Of a stretch of DNA of 64,000 bases, positions 8,519-18,811 are shown piece by piece. The stretch covers positions 4,282,045 to 4,346,044 of the forward strand of contig NZ_HE997181.1 of the NCBI RefSeq assembly GCF_000312425.1. The letters run 5' to 3'. The notes below the pieces were generated by a model. The model saw nothing but the letters and a program-made list of their open reading frames with translations, was not told where the DNA came from and did no database searches. This DNA comes from Reyranella massiliensis 521. GTDB lineage: Bacteria; Pseudomonadota; Alphaproteobacteria; Reyranellales; Reyranellaceae. Both the position numbers and the translations under genes were made by a program. The stretch's first letter is position 1. Each line of letters begins with the position of its first letter.

Positions 8519-10008
8519 TGAAGGATCGGCCTGCTGCGCGTGCCTTGATGATCCAGGGCACGGGCTCCGATGTCGGCAAGTCGCTGCTGGTCGCGGCCCT
8601 TGCCCGCGCCTATACGCGGCGCGGCCTCAAGGTGCGGCCGTTCAAGCCGCAGAACATGTCGAACAACGCCGCTGTCACGGCCGACGGCGGCGAGATCGGA
8701 CGGGCACAGGCATTGCAGGCGCGCGCCGCTGGCGTCGCGCCCAGTGTCCACATGAACCCGGTCCTCCTGAAACCCCAGAGCGATGTCGGCGCGCAGGTAG
8801 TGGTGCAGGGCCGGGTTGTCGGCAATGCCAAGGCACGCGAATTCCAGACAATGAAGCCGGCGCTGCTGGGCGCCGTGCTGCAAAGCTTCGACAAGCTCGC
8901 CGCCGAAGCCGATCTCCTCCTGGTCGAGGGCGCCGGCTCGGCGTCGGAAGTAAACCTGCGCGCCGCCGACATTGCCAACATGGGATTTGCCCGCGCCGCC
9001 AACGTGCCCGTCGTGCTGGTCGGCGACATCGACCGTGGTGGCGTGATCGCGAGCCTGGTCGGCACCAAGACGGTCATCGATCCTGCCGATGCCGCAATGA
9101 TCGTGGGCTTTGTCGTCAATCGCTTTCGCGGTGATCCGGCACTCTTCGCTGACGGCATGACGCTGATCGAACGGCACACGGGATGGCAGGCGCTGGGACT
9201 GGTCCCCTTCTTTCAGGACGCCCACCGGCTGCCGGCCGAGGATGCGCTTGGCTTGCCGAACAACCTCCGCGCTGCCGATGGCGCAGTTCGCATCGCCGTG
9301 CTCGCCTACCCACGCATCGCCAATTTCGACGACTTCGATCCGCTGCGGCAGGAGTCCGGAACGGACGTGGTGTTCGTCCGTCCGGGCGAAGCGATCCCCG
9401 GCGATGCCGCACTTGTCATCCTGCCGGGCTCGAAGGCGACCATCGCCGATCTCGCGGCGCTCCGTGCCGCCGGTTGGGACATCGATCTGCGCGCTCACCT
9501 GCGCCGCGGCGGGCACGTGCTGGGCATCTGTGGCGGCTACCAGATGCTCGGCCGCCATATCGCCGACCCTGAGGGCATCGAAGGGCCGCCGGGCAGCGTC
9601 GACGGGCTTGGCCTGCTCGATGTCGAGACCGTGCTGGGCGGCGACAAGGTCCTGGTCGAAGTCACAGGGCACACAGAAGCGGAGAGTGCGCCCTTCAAAG
9701 GCTACGAGATGCATATCGGCCGCACGACCGGCGCTGCGCGGCCACTTCTGGCGTTGGACGGCGGTGGCCGCGACGGCGCCGTCGACGTGAGCGGACGGAT
9801 TGCCGGATGCTATATCCACGGTCTGCTGGCGGACGACCGGCAGCGTCGCCACTGGCTGCACCGCATCGGCGCGGCCAGCACCGACTTCGACTACGATGCC
9901 GGTATCGAAACCACGCTCGACCGCCTGGCCGAGCACATCGAGCAGCACATGGATCTCGACCGGCTCTATGCGCTGGCGAGAGTGCCGGACCTCACATCAA
10001 CACGATGA
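8518..10008 (+). CDS. cobQ: Cobyric acid synthase (adenosylcobyric acid amidotransferase)
   Basis: A 496-residue enzyme that amidates four side chains of adenosylcobyrinate a,c-diamide using glutamine and ATP. The N-terminal dethiobiotin-synthetase-like domain has GTGSDVGKS and [12 protein letters not shown]. The C-terminal glutaminase domain has the nucleophile C338 in [10 protein letters not shown], plus the [10 protein letters not shown] and CYIHGLL segments. The start codon overlaps the cobO stop. Its 3-prime end overlaps the convergent cobD end by 17 bases. Length is typical. Confidence 0.96.
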   Translation: MKDRPAARALMIQGTGSDVGKSLLVAALARAYTRRGLKVRPFKPQNMSNNAAVTADGGEIGRAQALQARAAGVAPSVHMNPVLLKPQSDVGAQVVVQGRVVGNAKAREFQTMKPALLGAVLQSFDKLAAEADLLLVEGAGSASEVNLRAADIANMGFARAANVPVVLVGDIDRGGVIASLVGTKTVIDPADAAMIVGFVVNRFRGDPALFADGMTLIERHTGWQALGLVPFFQDAHRLPAEDALGLPNNLRAADGAVRIAVLAYPRIANFDDFDPLRQESGTDVVFVRPGEAIPGDAALVILPGSKATIADLAALRAAGWDIDLRAHLRRGGHVLGICGGYQMLGRHIADPEGIEGPPGSVDGLGLLDVETVLGGDKVLVEVTGHTEAESAPFKGYEMHIGRTTGAARPLLALDGGGRDGAVDVSGRIAGCYIHGLLADDRQRRHWLHRIGAASTDFDYDAGIETTLDRLAEHIEQHMDLDRLYALARVPDLTSTR

Positions 10009-10984
10009 TCGCCGCCAGCAGAGCGATGACCCCAATCTGGACGCCACAGGCCGTGCGATAGAGCTGCAACGCGGCGCGGATGTCGCTGGCGGTCAGCTCG
10101 GCCCGACCGTCGCCCATCCAACGATCGTCGACCGTCACGCCGCCATAGACACGCGGCCCGGCGAGCCGGATGCCTAGGGCGCCCGCCATCGCGGCTTCCG
10201 GCCATCCGGCATTGGGCGATCGGTGATGACGTGAATCGCGACGCACGGCTGCCATAGCATTCGCGGGCGAACAGCCCGGCAGCAACGACGCCGCCACGAT
10301 CAGCCAGAGCGCTGCCAGCCGCGAAGCCGGCAGGTTCACCAGATCGTCGAAGCGGGCGGAGGCCCAGCCGAAGGCGCGATAACGATCGGACTTGTGGCCG
10401 ACCATGGAATCGGCCGTGTTGACTGCCTTGTAGGCCAGCGCCCCCGGCAAGCCGGCCACGACAAGCCAGAAGAGCGGCGCCACGACGCCGTCGGAAAAAT
10501 TCTCGGCAAGGCTCTCGATCGCTGCACGGCAGATGCCGGCTTCGTCGAGCGCCTCGGTGTCGCGCCCAACGATGCGCGAGACCATGTTGCGCCCACCGGC
10601 GAGCCCATGCTCGTCGAGTCCGCTCGCGACATCCCCGACATGCGCAGCGAGGCTCCGTTGCGCGAGCAGCGAACTCGCCAACAGACCGCAGAACAGCGTA
10701 GCGAAGAGATCGTCGAAGATGTCCTCCAGCAGGTCCGCCACGAAGACGCCCGCGGCGATGCTCGCCCCCAGGAGCACGAGAAGGAGGACGACGCCCATCC
10801 CGCGGCGCTGCTCGAACGAGGCCGTGGGTGAATTCCACACGTCGTCGGCCCATGCTATGAGCCGCCCGATCCAGGTCACTGGATGGCCGATCGCACGATA
10901 GAGCGGCTCGGGATATCCAACGGCCGCTTCGATGGCGACGGCGACAAGGGCGAGACTGGCGAACATGAATGCTCTGCCTAACAT
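9992..10984 (-). CDS. cobD: Adenosylcobinamide-phosphate synthase (CbiB/CobD)
   Basis: A 330-residue polytopic inner-membrane protein that joins aminopropanol phosphate to adenosylcobyric acid. It contains the family segments [69 protein letters not shown] and [14 protein letters not shown]. The ATG at 10984 was taken, but ATG at 10966 (MFASLALV) is possible. With the first choice, the start codon overlaps that of divergent cobC inside a CATG palindrome. It belongs to the aerobic naming scheme; in enteric bacteria the equivalent is cbiB. Confidence 0.93.
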   Translation of the reverse strand: MLGRAFMFASLALVAVAIEAAVGYPEPLYRAIGHPVTWIGRLIAWADDVWNSPTASFEQRRGMGVVLLLVLLGASIAAGVFVADLLEDIFDDLFATLFCGLLASSLLAQRSLAAHVGDVASGLDEHGLAGGRNMVSRIVGRDTEALDEAGICRAAIESLAENFSDGVVAPLFWLVVAGLPGALAYKAVNTADSMVGHKSDRYRAFGWASARFDDLVNLPASRLAALWLIVAASLLPGCSPANAMAAVRRDSRHHRSPNAGWPEAAMAGALGIRLAGPRVYGGVTVDDRWMGDGRAELTASDIRAALQLYRTACGVQIGVIALLAAIIVLM

Positions 10985-11978
10985 GACGCCCGCACCCGGA
11001 AAACGGCCAAGCCAAAGGGTCGAACATGGCGGCGACCTGTCCGCGATCCGTGCCCGTTTTCCCGACGCACCGGAGCCCTGGATCGACCTGTCGACCGGCA
11101 TCAACCCCGTGCCCTATCCGATGCCGATGCTATCCGCAGAGGCATGGACGCGGCTGCCGACGCCGGCGCAGGAGGAAGCGCTGATTGCCGCGGCTGCACG
11201 CCGCTATGGCGTGCCGGACCCGGCCACGATCGTCGCCGCCCCCGGCACACAGGCGCTGATCCAGACGTTGCCGCGCCTCCTGCCGCCCAGCCGGGTCGCC
11301 ATCCTCGGCCCAACCTACGAAGAGCACGAAGTCTGCTGGCGCCGGCAAGGCCATGAAGTCTCTACCGTCACCGATCCCGATCAAGCGGCGAACGCCGAGG
11401 TCGCGGTCGTCGTCAATCCCGACAATCCAAGGGGCCGCCTCCTGGCCCCCGACGAATTACCGTCTCCATCCAAGCTGCTGGTGGTCGACGAGGCGTTCAT
11501 CGATCTCCTGGCGCCCGCCTGCAGCCTCGCCGGGGCTCTGCCGCCGCGCACGGTCGTGCTGCGGTCCTTCGGCAAGACCTACGGCCTGGCCGGCCTGCGC
11601 CTGGGCTTCGCCATCGCCGGCCACGAACTCGCCGAGAAGCTGCGCGGCGAGTTCGGCCCCTGGGCGGTTTCGGGCCCGGCGCTGGAGATCGGCCGGGCGG
11701 CGCTCGACGACGATGCCTGGTTGAGCGCGACGGCAGAGCGCCTGACGGTGGATCGCCAGCGGCTCGATGAGATTCTCATCGAAGCCGGTTTTGTCATTCT
11801 GGGCGGCACGCCCCTCTTCTGCCTTGCCAGGCATCCCGAAGCGCCGGCCATGGTCGAGCGGCTTGGCCGTCGCGGCATCCATGTCAGGAGCTTCCGGCAA
11901 CAACCGACATGGTTGCGCTTCGGTCTGCCGGGCAGCGGCGATGCCTTCGAGCGCCTTGGCGCCTGCTTCAACGATTGA
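10983..11978 (+). CDS. cobC: Threonine-phosphate decarboxylase-like CobC (PLP enzyme)
   Basis: A 331-residue fold-type I aminotransferase-family protein that supplies the aminopropanol phosphate moiety of cobalamin. The conserved N-terminus EHGGDL...DLSTGINP is present, VVNPDNPRG forms the cofactor pocket, and K198 in SFGKTYGLAGLRLGF is the expected Schiff-base lysine. Starts at 10932, 10965 and 10983 are all in frame; 10983 gives the usual N-terminal length. Its start overlaps that of cobD on the other strand, so its promoter must lie within cobD. It is followed after 7 bases by the sulfatase. Confidence 0.9.
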   Translation: MTPAPGKRPSQRVEHGGDLSAIRARFPDAPEPWIDLSTGINPVPYPMPMLSAEAWTRLPTPAQEEALIAAAARRYGVPDPATIVAAPGTQALIQTLPRLLPPSRVAILGPTYEEHEVCWRRQGHEVSTVTDPDQAANAEVAVVVNPDNPRGRLLAPDELPSPSKLLVVDEAFIDLLAPACSLAGALPPRTVVLRSFGKTYGLAGLRLGFAIAGHELAEKLRGEFGPWAVSGPALEIGRAALDDDAWLSATAERLTVDRQRLDEILIEAGFVILGGTPLFCLARHPEAPAMVERLGRRGIHVRSFRQQPTWLRFGLPGSGDAFERLGACFND

Positions 11979-11985
11979 GGATCCC

Positions 11986-13812
11986 GTGGCCCGCTCTTCG
12001 CGCAGAACCTTCATCAAAGCCGCCTCGGCCGCGGCCGCCGCGTCGACGGTCGCGGCCTGCGATGCCCCGGCAAGCAATACAGCACAAGGTGTGCGCATCA
12101 CCGGCGGCACGGAGTCCAAGTTTCCATCTGCCGAGGCGCCGGGCTCGAACGATGGCGGTTACAACATTCTCTTCATCCTCACGGACCAGGAACACTATAT
12201 GGGTCCGCGCTGGCCGGTGCCGCTGCCCGGCCACGAGCGCCTGCGCCGCACCGGCACCTTCTTCGAGAACCACCAGATCGCCGCCGACATGTGCTCGGCC
12301 TCGCGGGCGGTGATCTATACCGGCCTGCACATGCCGCATAACGGCATCTTCGACAATGCCGGCGTGCCCTACATGAAGAGCCTGGACCCCAAGCTGCCGA
12401 CCATCGGTAAGGTCCTGCGCAAGCTCGGCTACTACACGGCCTACAAGGGCAAATGGCACCTCAACGGCGCGATGGCCATGGAGAACCATCCCGACGACAT
12501 CAAGGCACTGTTCGAGACCATGATGGATCGCGACTACGGTTTCTACGACTATACCGGCGTCGGCGATTTCATCGAGGGTGCCCGGGGCGGCTACCAGTAC
12601 GACCAGATCACGACGGCGCAGGCGGTACAGTGGCTGAAGGCCAAGGGCCGGCCGATGGCCGACAAGCGCCAGCCCTGGTATCTCGCGGTCAACCTCGTCA
12701 ATCCGCACGACGTGATGTGGGTGAATACCGACACGCCGGGCCAGCCGCCGCAGCAGGCAGTGGAGGCGAAGCTGAGCATGGCCTACCCGCCCAACGATTC
12801 GCTTTACAAGCGGCAATGGAACGAGATCCCGCTGCAGAAGACCTGGCAGCAATCGCTCGACACGCCCGACCGCGTGCCGGCCCACCGCATCTACCATGCC
12901 GCCAACGGGATCCTGACGGGCCTGATCCCGCAGGAGGAAAGCCGGGTGCGGATGCGCCAGAACTACTATTTCAACGCCATCCGCGATGTCGATCAACAGA
13001 TCGTGCAGTTGCTCGACCAGCTCGATCGCCTCAGCCTCACCGACAACACCATCGTCATCTTCACGTCGGACCATGGCGAGCTGCTGGGCTGCCACGGCGG
13101 CCTGTCGGGCAAGGGGACGACGACGTATCGCCAGCAGAACCATGTGCCGATGCTGGTGGTCCATCCCGCGATCAAGGGCGGGCAGCGCTGCCTCGAGACG
13201 ACATCGCATCTCGACTTCGTGCCCACCATCGTTTCGTTGGCCGGCAAGTCGACGGCGCCAGTGGCCGACGTCATGACGCGCATGAAAGGCCAGGACTTCT
13301 CGCCGTTGCTGCGCCAGCCGGAGAATCCGGAATTTACGCGACGCCGCGGCGGTGTGCTGTTCTGCTACAGCCAGCTCATGGTGCACGATCCGCAGTTCAC
13401 CAAGACGCTCTACGAGACCTTGCAGAACAAATCGATCGCGCGGTCGGCGCTGTTCCGCACCATCGAATCCTTCCCGGTCAACTGGCCGCTGCGCGTCTGC
13501 ATCCGGTCGATCGTCGACGAGCGCTACAAGTTCAGCCGCTACTTCTCGTTCCGCGAATTCAACACGCCGGCGACCTTGGAAGAATTGCGCGCGAAGAACG
13601 ACCTCGAACTCTACGACCTGCGCAACGATCCCGACGAGACCCTGAACCTCGCCTACGACTTCGACCGCAACCGCGACCTCATCGCCACGATGAACGCCAA
13701 GCTTAATGCGTTGATCGCCCGCGAGATCGGCGTCGACGACGGCAGCTTCCTGCCGCTCAAGGACTGGATCAACTGGAACGAGGCCCGACCGGAATCCGCC
13801 ATCAACATCTGA
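11986..13812 (+). CDS. Tat-exported lipoprotein sulfatase
   Basis: A 608-residue arylsulfatase-family protein. The start is GTG at 11986, supported by GAGG five bases upstream. The N-terminus has a twin-arginine motif (SRRTFIK, R6 and R7), an alanine-rich segment and a lipobox ending at C25, so a membrane-anchored lipoprotein outside the cytoplasm is likely. C103 in CSASR fits the C-x-[PA]-S-R motif for conversion to formylglycine, and ILTDQEH, GKWHLNG and FTSDHGELLG supply other metal and sulfate ligands. The natural substrate is unknown. It begins 7 bases after the cobC stop, an unexpected partner for a cobalamin gene. Confidence 0.85.
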   Translation: MARSSRRTFIKAASAAAAASTVAACDAPASNTAQGVRITGGTESKFPSAEAPGSNDGGYNILFILTDQEHYMGPRWPVPLPGHERLRRTGTFFENHQIAADMCSASRAVIYTGLHMPHNGIFDNAGVPYMKSLDPKLPTIGKVLRKLGYYTAYKGKWHLNGAMAMENHPDDIKALFETMMDRDYGFYDYTGVGDFIEGARGGYQYDQITTAQAVQWLKAKGRPMADKRQPWYLAVNLVNPHDVMWVNTDTPGQPPQQAVEAKLSMAYPPNDSLYKRQWNEIPLQKTWQQSLDTPDRVPAHRIYHAANGILTGLIPQEESRVRMRQNYYFNAIRDVDQQIVQLLDQLDRLSLTDNTIVIFTSDHGELLGCHGGLSGKGTTTYRQQNHVPMLVVHPAIKGGQRCLETTSHLDFVPTIVSLAGKSTAPVADVMTRMKGQDFSPLLRQPENPEFTRRRGGVLFCYSQLMVHDPQFTKTLYETLQNKSIARSALFRTIESFPVNWPLRVCIRSIVDERYKFSRYFSFREFNTPATLEELRAKNDLELYDLRNDPDETLNLAYDFDRNRDLIATMNAKLNALIAREIGVDDGSFLPLKDWINWNEARPESAINI

Positions 13813-13827
13813 GGCGGCGGCTGGCTC

Positions 13828-15315
13828 TCACGTGCCGCAGAACGTCCGATAGACGCGCTGGTCCGGCGGCGGCGGTTCCTCGTAGGCCGCAAACTCCGGC
13901 CGCGCCTCGTAGGGCTTGGCCAGAACGGTCAGCAGTTCCTCGAAGGGAGCGTAGTCCTCGCGCTCCGCGGCGGCCGTAAGGGCTGCCTCGACGCGGTGAT
14001 TGCGCGGGATGTAGACCGGGTTTACCGCATCCATCGCCGCCTTGCGGGCGGCACCGTCCATCGGCTCGGCTTCCAGCCGCTGCCGCCAGCGCACCGCCCA
14101 CGCGTCGAAGGCTTCCGGCTTGCTCTCGAACAGGCTGCGCACTGTTGCATCGGCAGCAGGATCGACCGCCGCATCGCCCAGACGGCGGAAGGCGAGGGTG
14201 AAATCGGCCTGGCCGTCGGTCAGTGCATTCAGGAAGGCCTGTGCGAGCTCGGCATCCTCCTCCTGTTCGGTCGTCAGTCCGAGTTTGGCGCGGAGTCCGC
14301 CGATCAGCGCCTCGACATAGTGGCCGCGGAACGACGGCAGCACTTCATTGGCGATTGCGAGGGCAGCGTCGCTGTCCTCGGCCAGCAACGGCAGCAAGGT
14401 TTCGCCGAACCGCGCCAGGTTCCAGTGCGCGATGCTCGGCTGATGAGCATAGGCATAGCGGCCCTGCTGGTCGATCGAGCTGAACACCGTCTCGGGATTG
14501 TAGGCGTCCATGAAGGCGCAGGGGCCGTAATCGATGGTCTCGCCGGCAATCGAACAATTGTCGGTGTTCATGACGCCGTGGATGAAACCGACCAGCAGCC
14601 ATTTGGCGACCAGCGATGCCTGGCGGGCGATGACCCGCTCGAACAGGACGCGATAGGGCTGATCCGAATCGCGTGCCTCGGGATAGTGGCGTGCAATCAC
14701 ATGGTCGGCCAGCAGGCGCAGGGCTTCCGAGTCGCCGCGCGCGGCAAAGAACTGGAAGGTACCGACCCGGATATGGCTCGATGCGACGCGGGTCAGCACG
14801 GCGCCGGGCAGTTCGCCGTCGCGCCAGATCGGCTCGCCGGTCGTGACGGCCGCCAGCGAGCGCGTGGTCGGAATGTTCAGCGCCGCCATCGCTTCGCTGA
14901 CGATGTACTCGCGCAGTACCGGCCCTACCGCGGCCCGGCCATCGCCGCCGCGCGAGAACGGCGTGCGGCCCGATCCCTTGAGCTGAATGTCCCGGCGCTG
15001 TCCGCCACGGTCGATGACTTCGCCCAACAGGATGGCGCGGCCATCGCCAAGCTGCGGCACGAAGTTGCCGAACTGATGACCGGCATAGGCCAGCGCGATC
15101 GGCTCGGAGCCCGGCGCGACGAGGTTGCCGGCCAGCATCTCGACGCCCTCCGGCGAGGCCAGCACCTCGGGATCGAGGCCGAGCTGGAAGGCCAGCGCCC
15201 GATTGAGCTTCACCAGCCGGGGTGCCGCAACCGGGGTCGGCGCCAGCCGCGCATAGAAGCGCTCCGGAAGCTTGATGTAGCTGTTGTCGAAAGGCAGGCC
15301 GGCCGGATTCGCCAT
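13828..15315 (-). CDS. selO: Protein adenylyltransferase SelO (YdiU/UPF0061)
   Basis: A 495-residue pseudokinase-fold protein that transfers AMP from ATP to Ser, Thr or Tyr residues of target proteins, with known links to redox stress. Family segments include [54 protein letters not shown] and DYGPCAFMD, which carry the ATP and metal-binding residues. The C-terminus ends RTFCGT, with cysteine where animal homologues have selenocysteine. It converges on the sulfatase, with 15 bases between the stops. The length is typical of the family. Confidence 0.95.
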   Translation of the reverse strand: MANPAGLPFDNSYIKLPERFYARLAPTPVAAPRLVKLNRALAFQLGLDPEVLASPEGVEMLAGNLVAPGSEPIALAYAGHQFGNFVPQLGDGRAILLGEVIDRGGQRRDIQLKGSGRTPFSRGGDGRAAVGPVLREYIVSEAMAALNIPTTRSLAAVTTGEPIWRDGELPGAVLTRVASSHIRVGTFQFFAARGDSEALRLLADHVIARHYPEARDSDQPYRVLFERVIARQASLVAKWLLVGFIHGVMNTDNCSIAGETIDYGPCAFMDAYNPETVFSSIDQQGRYAYAHQPSIAHWNLARFGETLLPLLAEDSDAALAIANEVLPSFRGHYVEALIGGLRAKLGLTTEQEEDAELAQAFLNALTDGQADFTLAFRRLGDAAVDPAADATVRSLFESKPEAFDAWAVRWRQRLEAEPMDGAARKAAMDAVNPVYIPRNHRVEAALTAAAEREDYAPFEELLTVLAKPYEARPEFAAYEEPPPPDQRVYRTFCGT

Positions 15316-15333
15316 GGTTTACTCGCGCTGGGT

Positions 15334-15693
15334 TTACTCGTCGTAACGGGCGGACGTGATGCCGCTGGCTCGGTCGTAGTGCAGCGAAATCTTCTGCAGG
15401 GTGCAGAGGTTCAGATACTGCCACACGGCGGGCGCGCCATCGTCGGCAAAACCCACCTTCAGATCACCCATGCAATAGTCGGTGGGCGCACGATAGGAGA
15501 CCTCCCGGACCTCGCCCGGCTTGATGACCGGGGGCCGCAGGAAGTTGGGTCCCCAGAAATTGAGCTGGGTCGGCGACACGGAAAGCTGGCTAATCGGATA
15601 ACCCGTGGCATTCTTCAGCCGGAACATGGTTTCTTGGGCAAACGCCTCCCCCGAACAGAAGACCAGGGCGGCAACAGCCAGACTGCGCAACAT
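15334..15693 (-). CDS. Small secreted protein of unknown function
   Basis: A 119-residue protein with a signal peptide (MLRSLAVAALVFCSGEAFA) and a mature part rich in beta-type residues: a NATGYPISQL segment, WGPNFLRP, IKPGEVREV, and two cysteines, in DYCMGDL and LNLCTLQ. This pattern recurs in short periplasmic alphaproteobacterial proteins without a known role. ATG at 15693 was taken; an in-frame TTG at 15699 sits at a better distance from the GAGG site and is a possible start. It lies 18 bases upstream of selO on the same strand, so the two may be co-transcribed. Confidence 0.75.
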   Translation of the reverse strand: MLRSLAVAALVFCSGEAFAQETMFRLKNATGYPISQLSVSPTQLNFWGPNFLRPPVIKPGEVREVSYRAPTDYCMGDLKVGFADDGAPAVWQYLNLCTLQKISLHYDRASGITSARYDE

Positions 15694-15770
15694 GAACAAT
15701 GAACCTCACCAGGGAAGAAGCGTTGCGGTCGACTTTGTCGCAGATCGTCGAACCGCGCTAGAGGGGCCCT

Positions 15771-16709
15771 ATGACGCTGCTGATCAGCCATCCGTCGTTT
15801 CTCGAACACGATACTGGCGACTATCACCCCGAACGAGCGGACCGGCTGCGTGCGGTCACGGCCATCCTGGCCGACGAGGAATTCGCCGGCCTGAAACGCC
15901 TCGTGGCCCCCGAAGCCACTATTGAACAACTCACGCGCGTCCATCCGCCGGGCTATGTCGACGCTATCCTGGGCATTCGCCCGCCGCCTGGCGAGCTGGT
16001 CCACATCGACGCCGACACCGTGATGAGTGCCGGCAGCGCCAACGCCGCGCGTCACGCGGCAGGCGCCGTCGTGGCCGCGGTCGACGGCGTTCTCGGTGGT
16101 GCAGCCCGGACGGCCTTTGCCGCTGTCAGACCGCCGGGCCATCACGCGACGCCGGACGTTCCCGGCGGCTTCTGCCTCTTCAATAATGTCGCAATCGGCG
16201 CGCGGCATGCGCAGGCGGCATTCGGCGTCGAGCGTGTGGCGATCATCGACTTCGACGTCCATCATGGCCAGGGAACGCAGGCCGTTGTCGAGCCGGAGCC
16301 GACGCTCTTCTACGCCTCGACGCATCAGTATCCGCTCTATCCCGGCACCGGCTTCCCGCGCGAGCGCGGCATTGCGGGCAACGTGGTGAACGTGCCGCTG
16401 GCCGCCGGCAGCGGCAGTGCCGAGTTTCGTACGGCCTGGAGCGAGCGTATCCTGCCCGCGCTCGACGGCTTCGCCCCCGAGCTGGTGATCGTTTCCGCCG
16501 GGTTCGACGGGCATCGCCGCGATCCGCTGGCGCAGCTCAATATCGAGACCGAGGACTTCGTCTGGCTGACCGAAGAGCTGCTGGCCATCGCCGGACGCCA
16601 TGCTGGCGGCCGCCTCGTCTCGGTGCTCGAAGGCGGCTACGACCTCGCCGCGCTCGCCGAATCGGTCGCCACCCATGTGCGGACACTGATGGCGGCCGAC
16701 GCCGCCTGA
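15771..16709 (+). CDS. Histone-deacetylase family amidohydrolase
   Basis: A 312-residue zinc-dependent deacetylase of the HDAC/AcuC/AphA superfamily. The catalytic pair H124-H125 is in RPPGHHATPD, zinc ligands D162 and H164 are in DFDVHHGQGT, and a later SAGFDGHRRDPL segment has the third ligand region. Bacterial members act on acetylpolyamines, acetylated acetyl-CoA synthetase or other acylated amines; the substrate cannot be decided from sequence alone. It is a single gene, with no clear partner. Its stop lies 4 bases from the convergent MgtC-family gene. Confidence 0.9.
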   Translation: MTLLISHPSFLEHDTGDYHPERADRLRAVTAILADEEFAGLKRLVAPEATIEQLTRVHPPGYVDAILGIRPPPGELVHIDADTVMSAGSANAARHAAGAVVAAVDGVLGGAARTAFAAVRPPGHHATPDVPGGFCLFNNVAIGARHAQAAFGVERVAIIDFDVHHGQGTQAVVEPEPTLFYASTHQYPLYPGTGFPRERGIAGNVVNVPLAAGSGSAEFRTAWSERILPALDGFAPELVIVSAGFDGHRRDPLAQLNIETEDFVWLTEELLAIAGRHAGGRLVSVLEGGYDLAALAESVATHVRTLMAADAA

Positions 16710-16713
16710 CGCT

Positions 16714-17427
16714 TCAGGACTCAGGGATCGCGCGGTCGATCTGCCAAGTCGCCGCGCTGACATGCGGCTCGAGGCTGAGTCGGCCCACGATCTGCTCCAG
16801 CGCCGCATCGTTGCGCTTCGCCGCCACCGCCTGCGCCGTCACCGTCACCTTCGACGTATCGGGGATGTCCTCGCTATCGAGGCGTCGCAGACCGAGGCCC
16901 GCTTGCGACAGCGCATGCAGGAGCAGGGACCGCATATGCGCTTCCTCGGCGCCGCGACAGGCGATCTCGACCGTGTAGTAGGTCTCCGAGTCCGTCGAGG
17001 TCAGCAGCCTGAAGTTCATGCGCCGCACCAGCGGCCGCAGGAAGAGGTTGGTGCCGATCACGAAGACCGCGGCGAGGATGCTCGGCCCGCCATGGCCCGC
17101 GCCGGCCAGGGTGCCGACCATGGCCGAACACCAGAGCGTCGCTGCGGTATTCAGCCCATGGACATTGACGCCCTCGCGCAGGATCACGCCCGCGCCCAGG
17201 AAGCCGATGCCGGTCACAACCTGGGCGGCGACGCGCGTCGGATCGCCCTGGCCGACCAGACCGGAAAACACGACGAAGCCCGCCGCGCCCAGCGCCACGA
17301 GGGCGTTGGTGCGCAGGCCGGCCATCTTCTGATGCCACTGCCGCTCGAAACCGATCGCAGAGCCCAGCACCAGGGCAAGGGTAAGACGCAGGGCGGGATC
17401 GCCCAGGGCCACAAAATCGAAGGACAT
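16714..17427 (-). CDS. MgtC/SapB family membrane protein
   Basis: A 237-residue protein. The N-terminal part has about four to five membrane segments with the family core LGSAIGFERQWHQKMAGLRTN and GIGFLGAGVI. The C-terminal part from roughly residue 150 is soluble and resembles an ACT-like domain (TYYTVEIACRG...VTVTAQAV). MgtC proteins are linked to growth at low magnesium and to inhibition of F-type ATP synthase; this member may be closer to the SapB branch. It appears to be transcribed alone. Confidence 0.88.
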   Translation of the reverse strand: MSFDFVALGDPALRLTLALVLGSAIGFERQWHQKMAGLRTNALVALGAAGFVVFSGLVGQGDPTRVAAQVVTGIGFLGAGVILREGVNVHGLNTAATLWCSAMVGTLAGAGHGGPSILAAVFVIGTNLFLRPLVRRMNFRLLTSTDSETYYTVEIACRGAEEAHMRSLLLHALSQAGLGLRRLDSEDIPDTSKVTVTAQAVAAKRNDAALEQIVGRLSLEPHVSAATWQIDRAIPES

Positions 17428-17474
17428 CGCCCCTCCATGATCGGGGCTGGTTGCAATTTGATGACGGCCCGTGT

Positions 17475-18800
17475 TCAGGCCGGATTGTCGAGGCTAAAGA
17501 CGCCGGTTGCTTCGTCGTAGGCAAACGCCTCGGCAAAGCGGCCCCAGGTAATGGCGGCCCGCAGGGTCTGCTCGGCGAACTGCTCGGACATGTGGTCTTC
17601 AAGTTCGTCGCGGAAGCGGCTGGCAGGAGCACGATGCGCACCGCGCTCGTCGAGCACCCGCTTGATGTGGCCGGCAAGCGGTACATAAGCCAGGAGATGC
17701 TGGGCGAACAGCCGCTTGCGGTCGTCAGGATCGAGATCGACGAAGCGACGGCCCGCCTCGGTCAGCTTGATGTCGCCCTCGACCAGTTCGGCGAAGCGCA
17801 GGAGCTGCAGGGTCTCGGCAATCGGAAACAGATCGTCGATCTCCATCTGCAAGGTTCCCGCCAGCGCCGGCAGATCGGCGTGACCGCGATAGGGTTCACC
17901 CGCCATGGCTTCGAGGAAGCCCGCCAACAGGTTGGGGGAGAGATGCGGCAACAGCATCGAAATGCCGCTACCGGCAAAGGCGCCCGGCGCCTTTCCAGCG
18001 GGCCGCGCCGTCATCAACGCATAGATGTCGTCGACGAGCTGACGGAAAGTCGGGTCGAGGCGATTGCGCGGCTGCGGCAGAGTCACCGGAATCTCGGCGA
18101 CGAGGCGCCCAGGATTGGACGAGAAGACCAGGATGCGGTCCGACATCAGCACCGCCTCCTCGATATTGTGCGTGACCAGCAGAATCGACGAGATCGGCAT
18201 CCGGCCCTCGCCCCAGAGATCGAGCAGGTCGGTGCGTAGGGTTTCCGCCGTCAGCACGTCGAGCGCGGAGAAAGGCTCATCCATCAGCAGCAGCTTGGGA
18301 TGAACGACCAGCGCGCGCGCCAGTCCGACACGCTGGCGCATGCCGCCCGACAGTTCCTTCGGATAGGCGCTCTCGTAGCCGTCGAGGCCGATCAGATCGA
18401 TGGCCGCCAGTGCACGCCGGTGGCGTTCGGCCGGCGCAATGCCCTGCGCCTCCAGGCCGATCTCGACATTCTCCTGCACGGTGAGCCACGGGAAGAGCGC
18501 GAAGGTCTGGAACACCATCGCGACGTCCCCGGCCGGTCCCGCCACCGGCCGGCCGGCGATCGACACCCGGCCTTCGCTGGCCGGCAGGAGGCCCGCGATG
18601 ATGCGCAACAGCGAGGACTTGCCGCAGCCGGAGCGGCCGAGCAGCGAGACGATCTCGTTGTTGCCGAGTGTCAACGAGATACCGTCGAGGACCAGCAGGT
18701 TCTCGCCGCTGCCCTTGGGGTAGAGCTGCCGCACCTTGTCGACGACGACCAGAGGCGGCGAGAACGGCGCCAACGGACGCGTGAGGAGGTTGGTGTCCAT
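17475..18800 (-). CDS. ABC importer ATPase with C-terminal AAA-associated domain
   Basis: A 441-residue protein. Residues 1-270 are a nitrate/sulfonate/taurine-type ATPase with Walker [11 protein letters not shown]-loop FQTFALFPW, signature [15 protein letters not shown] and Walker [13 protein letters not shown]. The remaining 170 residues match the AAA-associated C-terminal domain ([16 protein letters not shown]...[11 protein letters not shown]), which is alpha-helical and probably regulatory. The gene begins 11 bases after the permease. The ATG at 18800 has a nearby GGAG site. No binding protein lies in the cluster, so the substrate is unresolved; nitrate, sulfonate or a metal complex are possible. 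Confidence 0.9.
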   Translation of the reverse strand: MDTNLLTRPLAPFSPPLVVVDKVRQLYPKGSGENLLVLDGISLTLGNNEIVSLLGRSGCGKSSLLRIIAGLLPASEGRVSIAGRPVAGPAGDVAMVFQTFALFPWLTVQENVEIGLEAQGIAPAERHRRALAAIDLIGLDGYESAYPKELSGGMRQRVGLARALVVHPKLLLMDEPFSALDVLTAETLRTDLLDLWGEGRMPISSILLVTHNIEEAVLMSDRILVFSSNPGRLVAEIPVTLPQPRNRLDPTFRQLVDDIYALMTARPAGKAPGAFAGSGISMLLPHLSPNLLAGFLEAMAGEPYRGHADLPALAGTLQMEIDDLFPIAETLQLLRFAELVEGDIKLTEAGRRFVDLDPDDRKRLFAQHLLAYVPLAGHIKRVLDERGAHRAPASRFRDELEDHMSEQFAEQTLRAAITWGRFAEAFAYDEATGVFSLDNPA

Positions 18801-18811
18801 TGTCGTCTCCT

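Noticed and set aside
11971-11985. An ATG start for the sulfatase inside cobC at 11941.
   Set aside because: The GTG at 11986 has a correctly spaced GAGG site and yields a proper twin-arginine signal; the earlier ATG would add residues unlike any signal.
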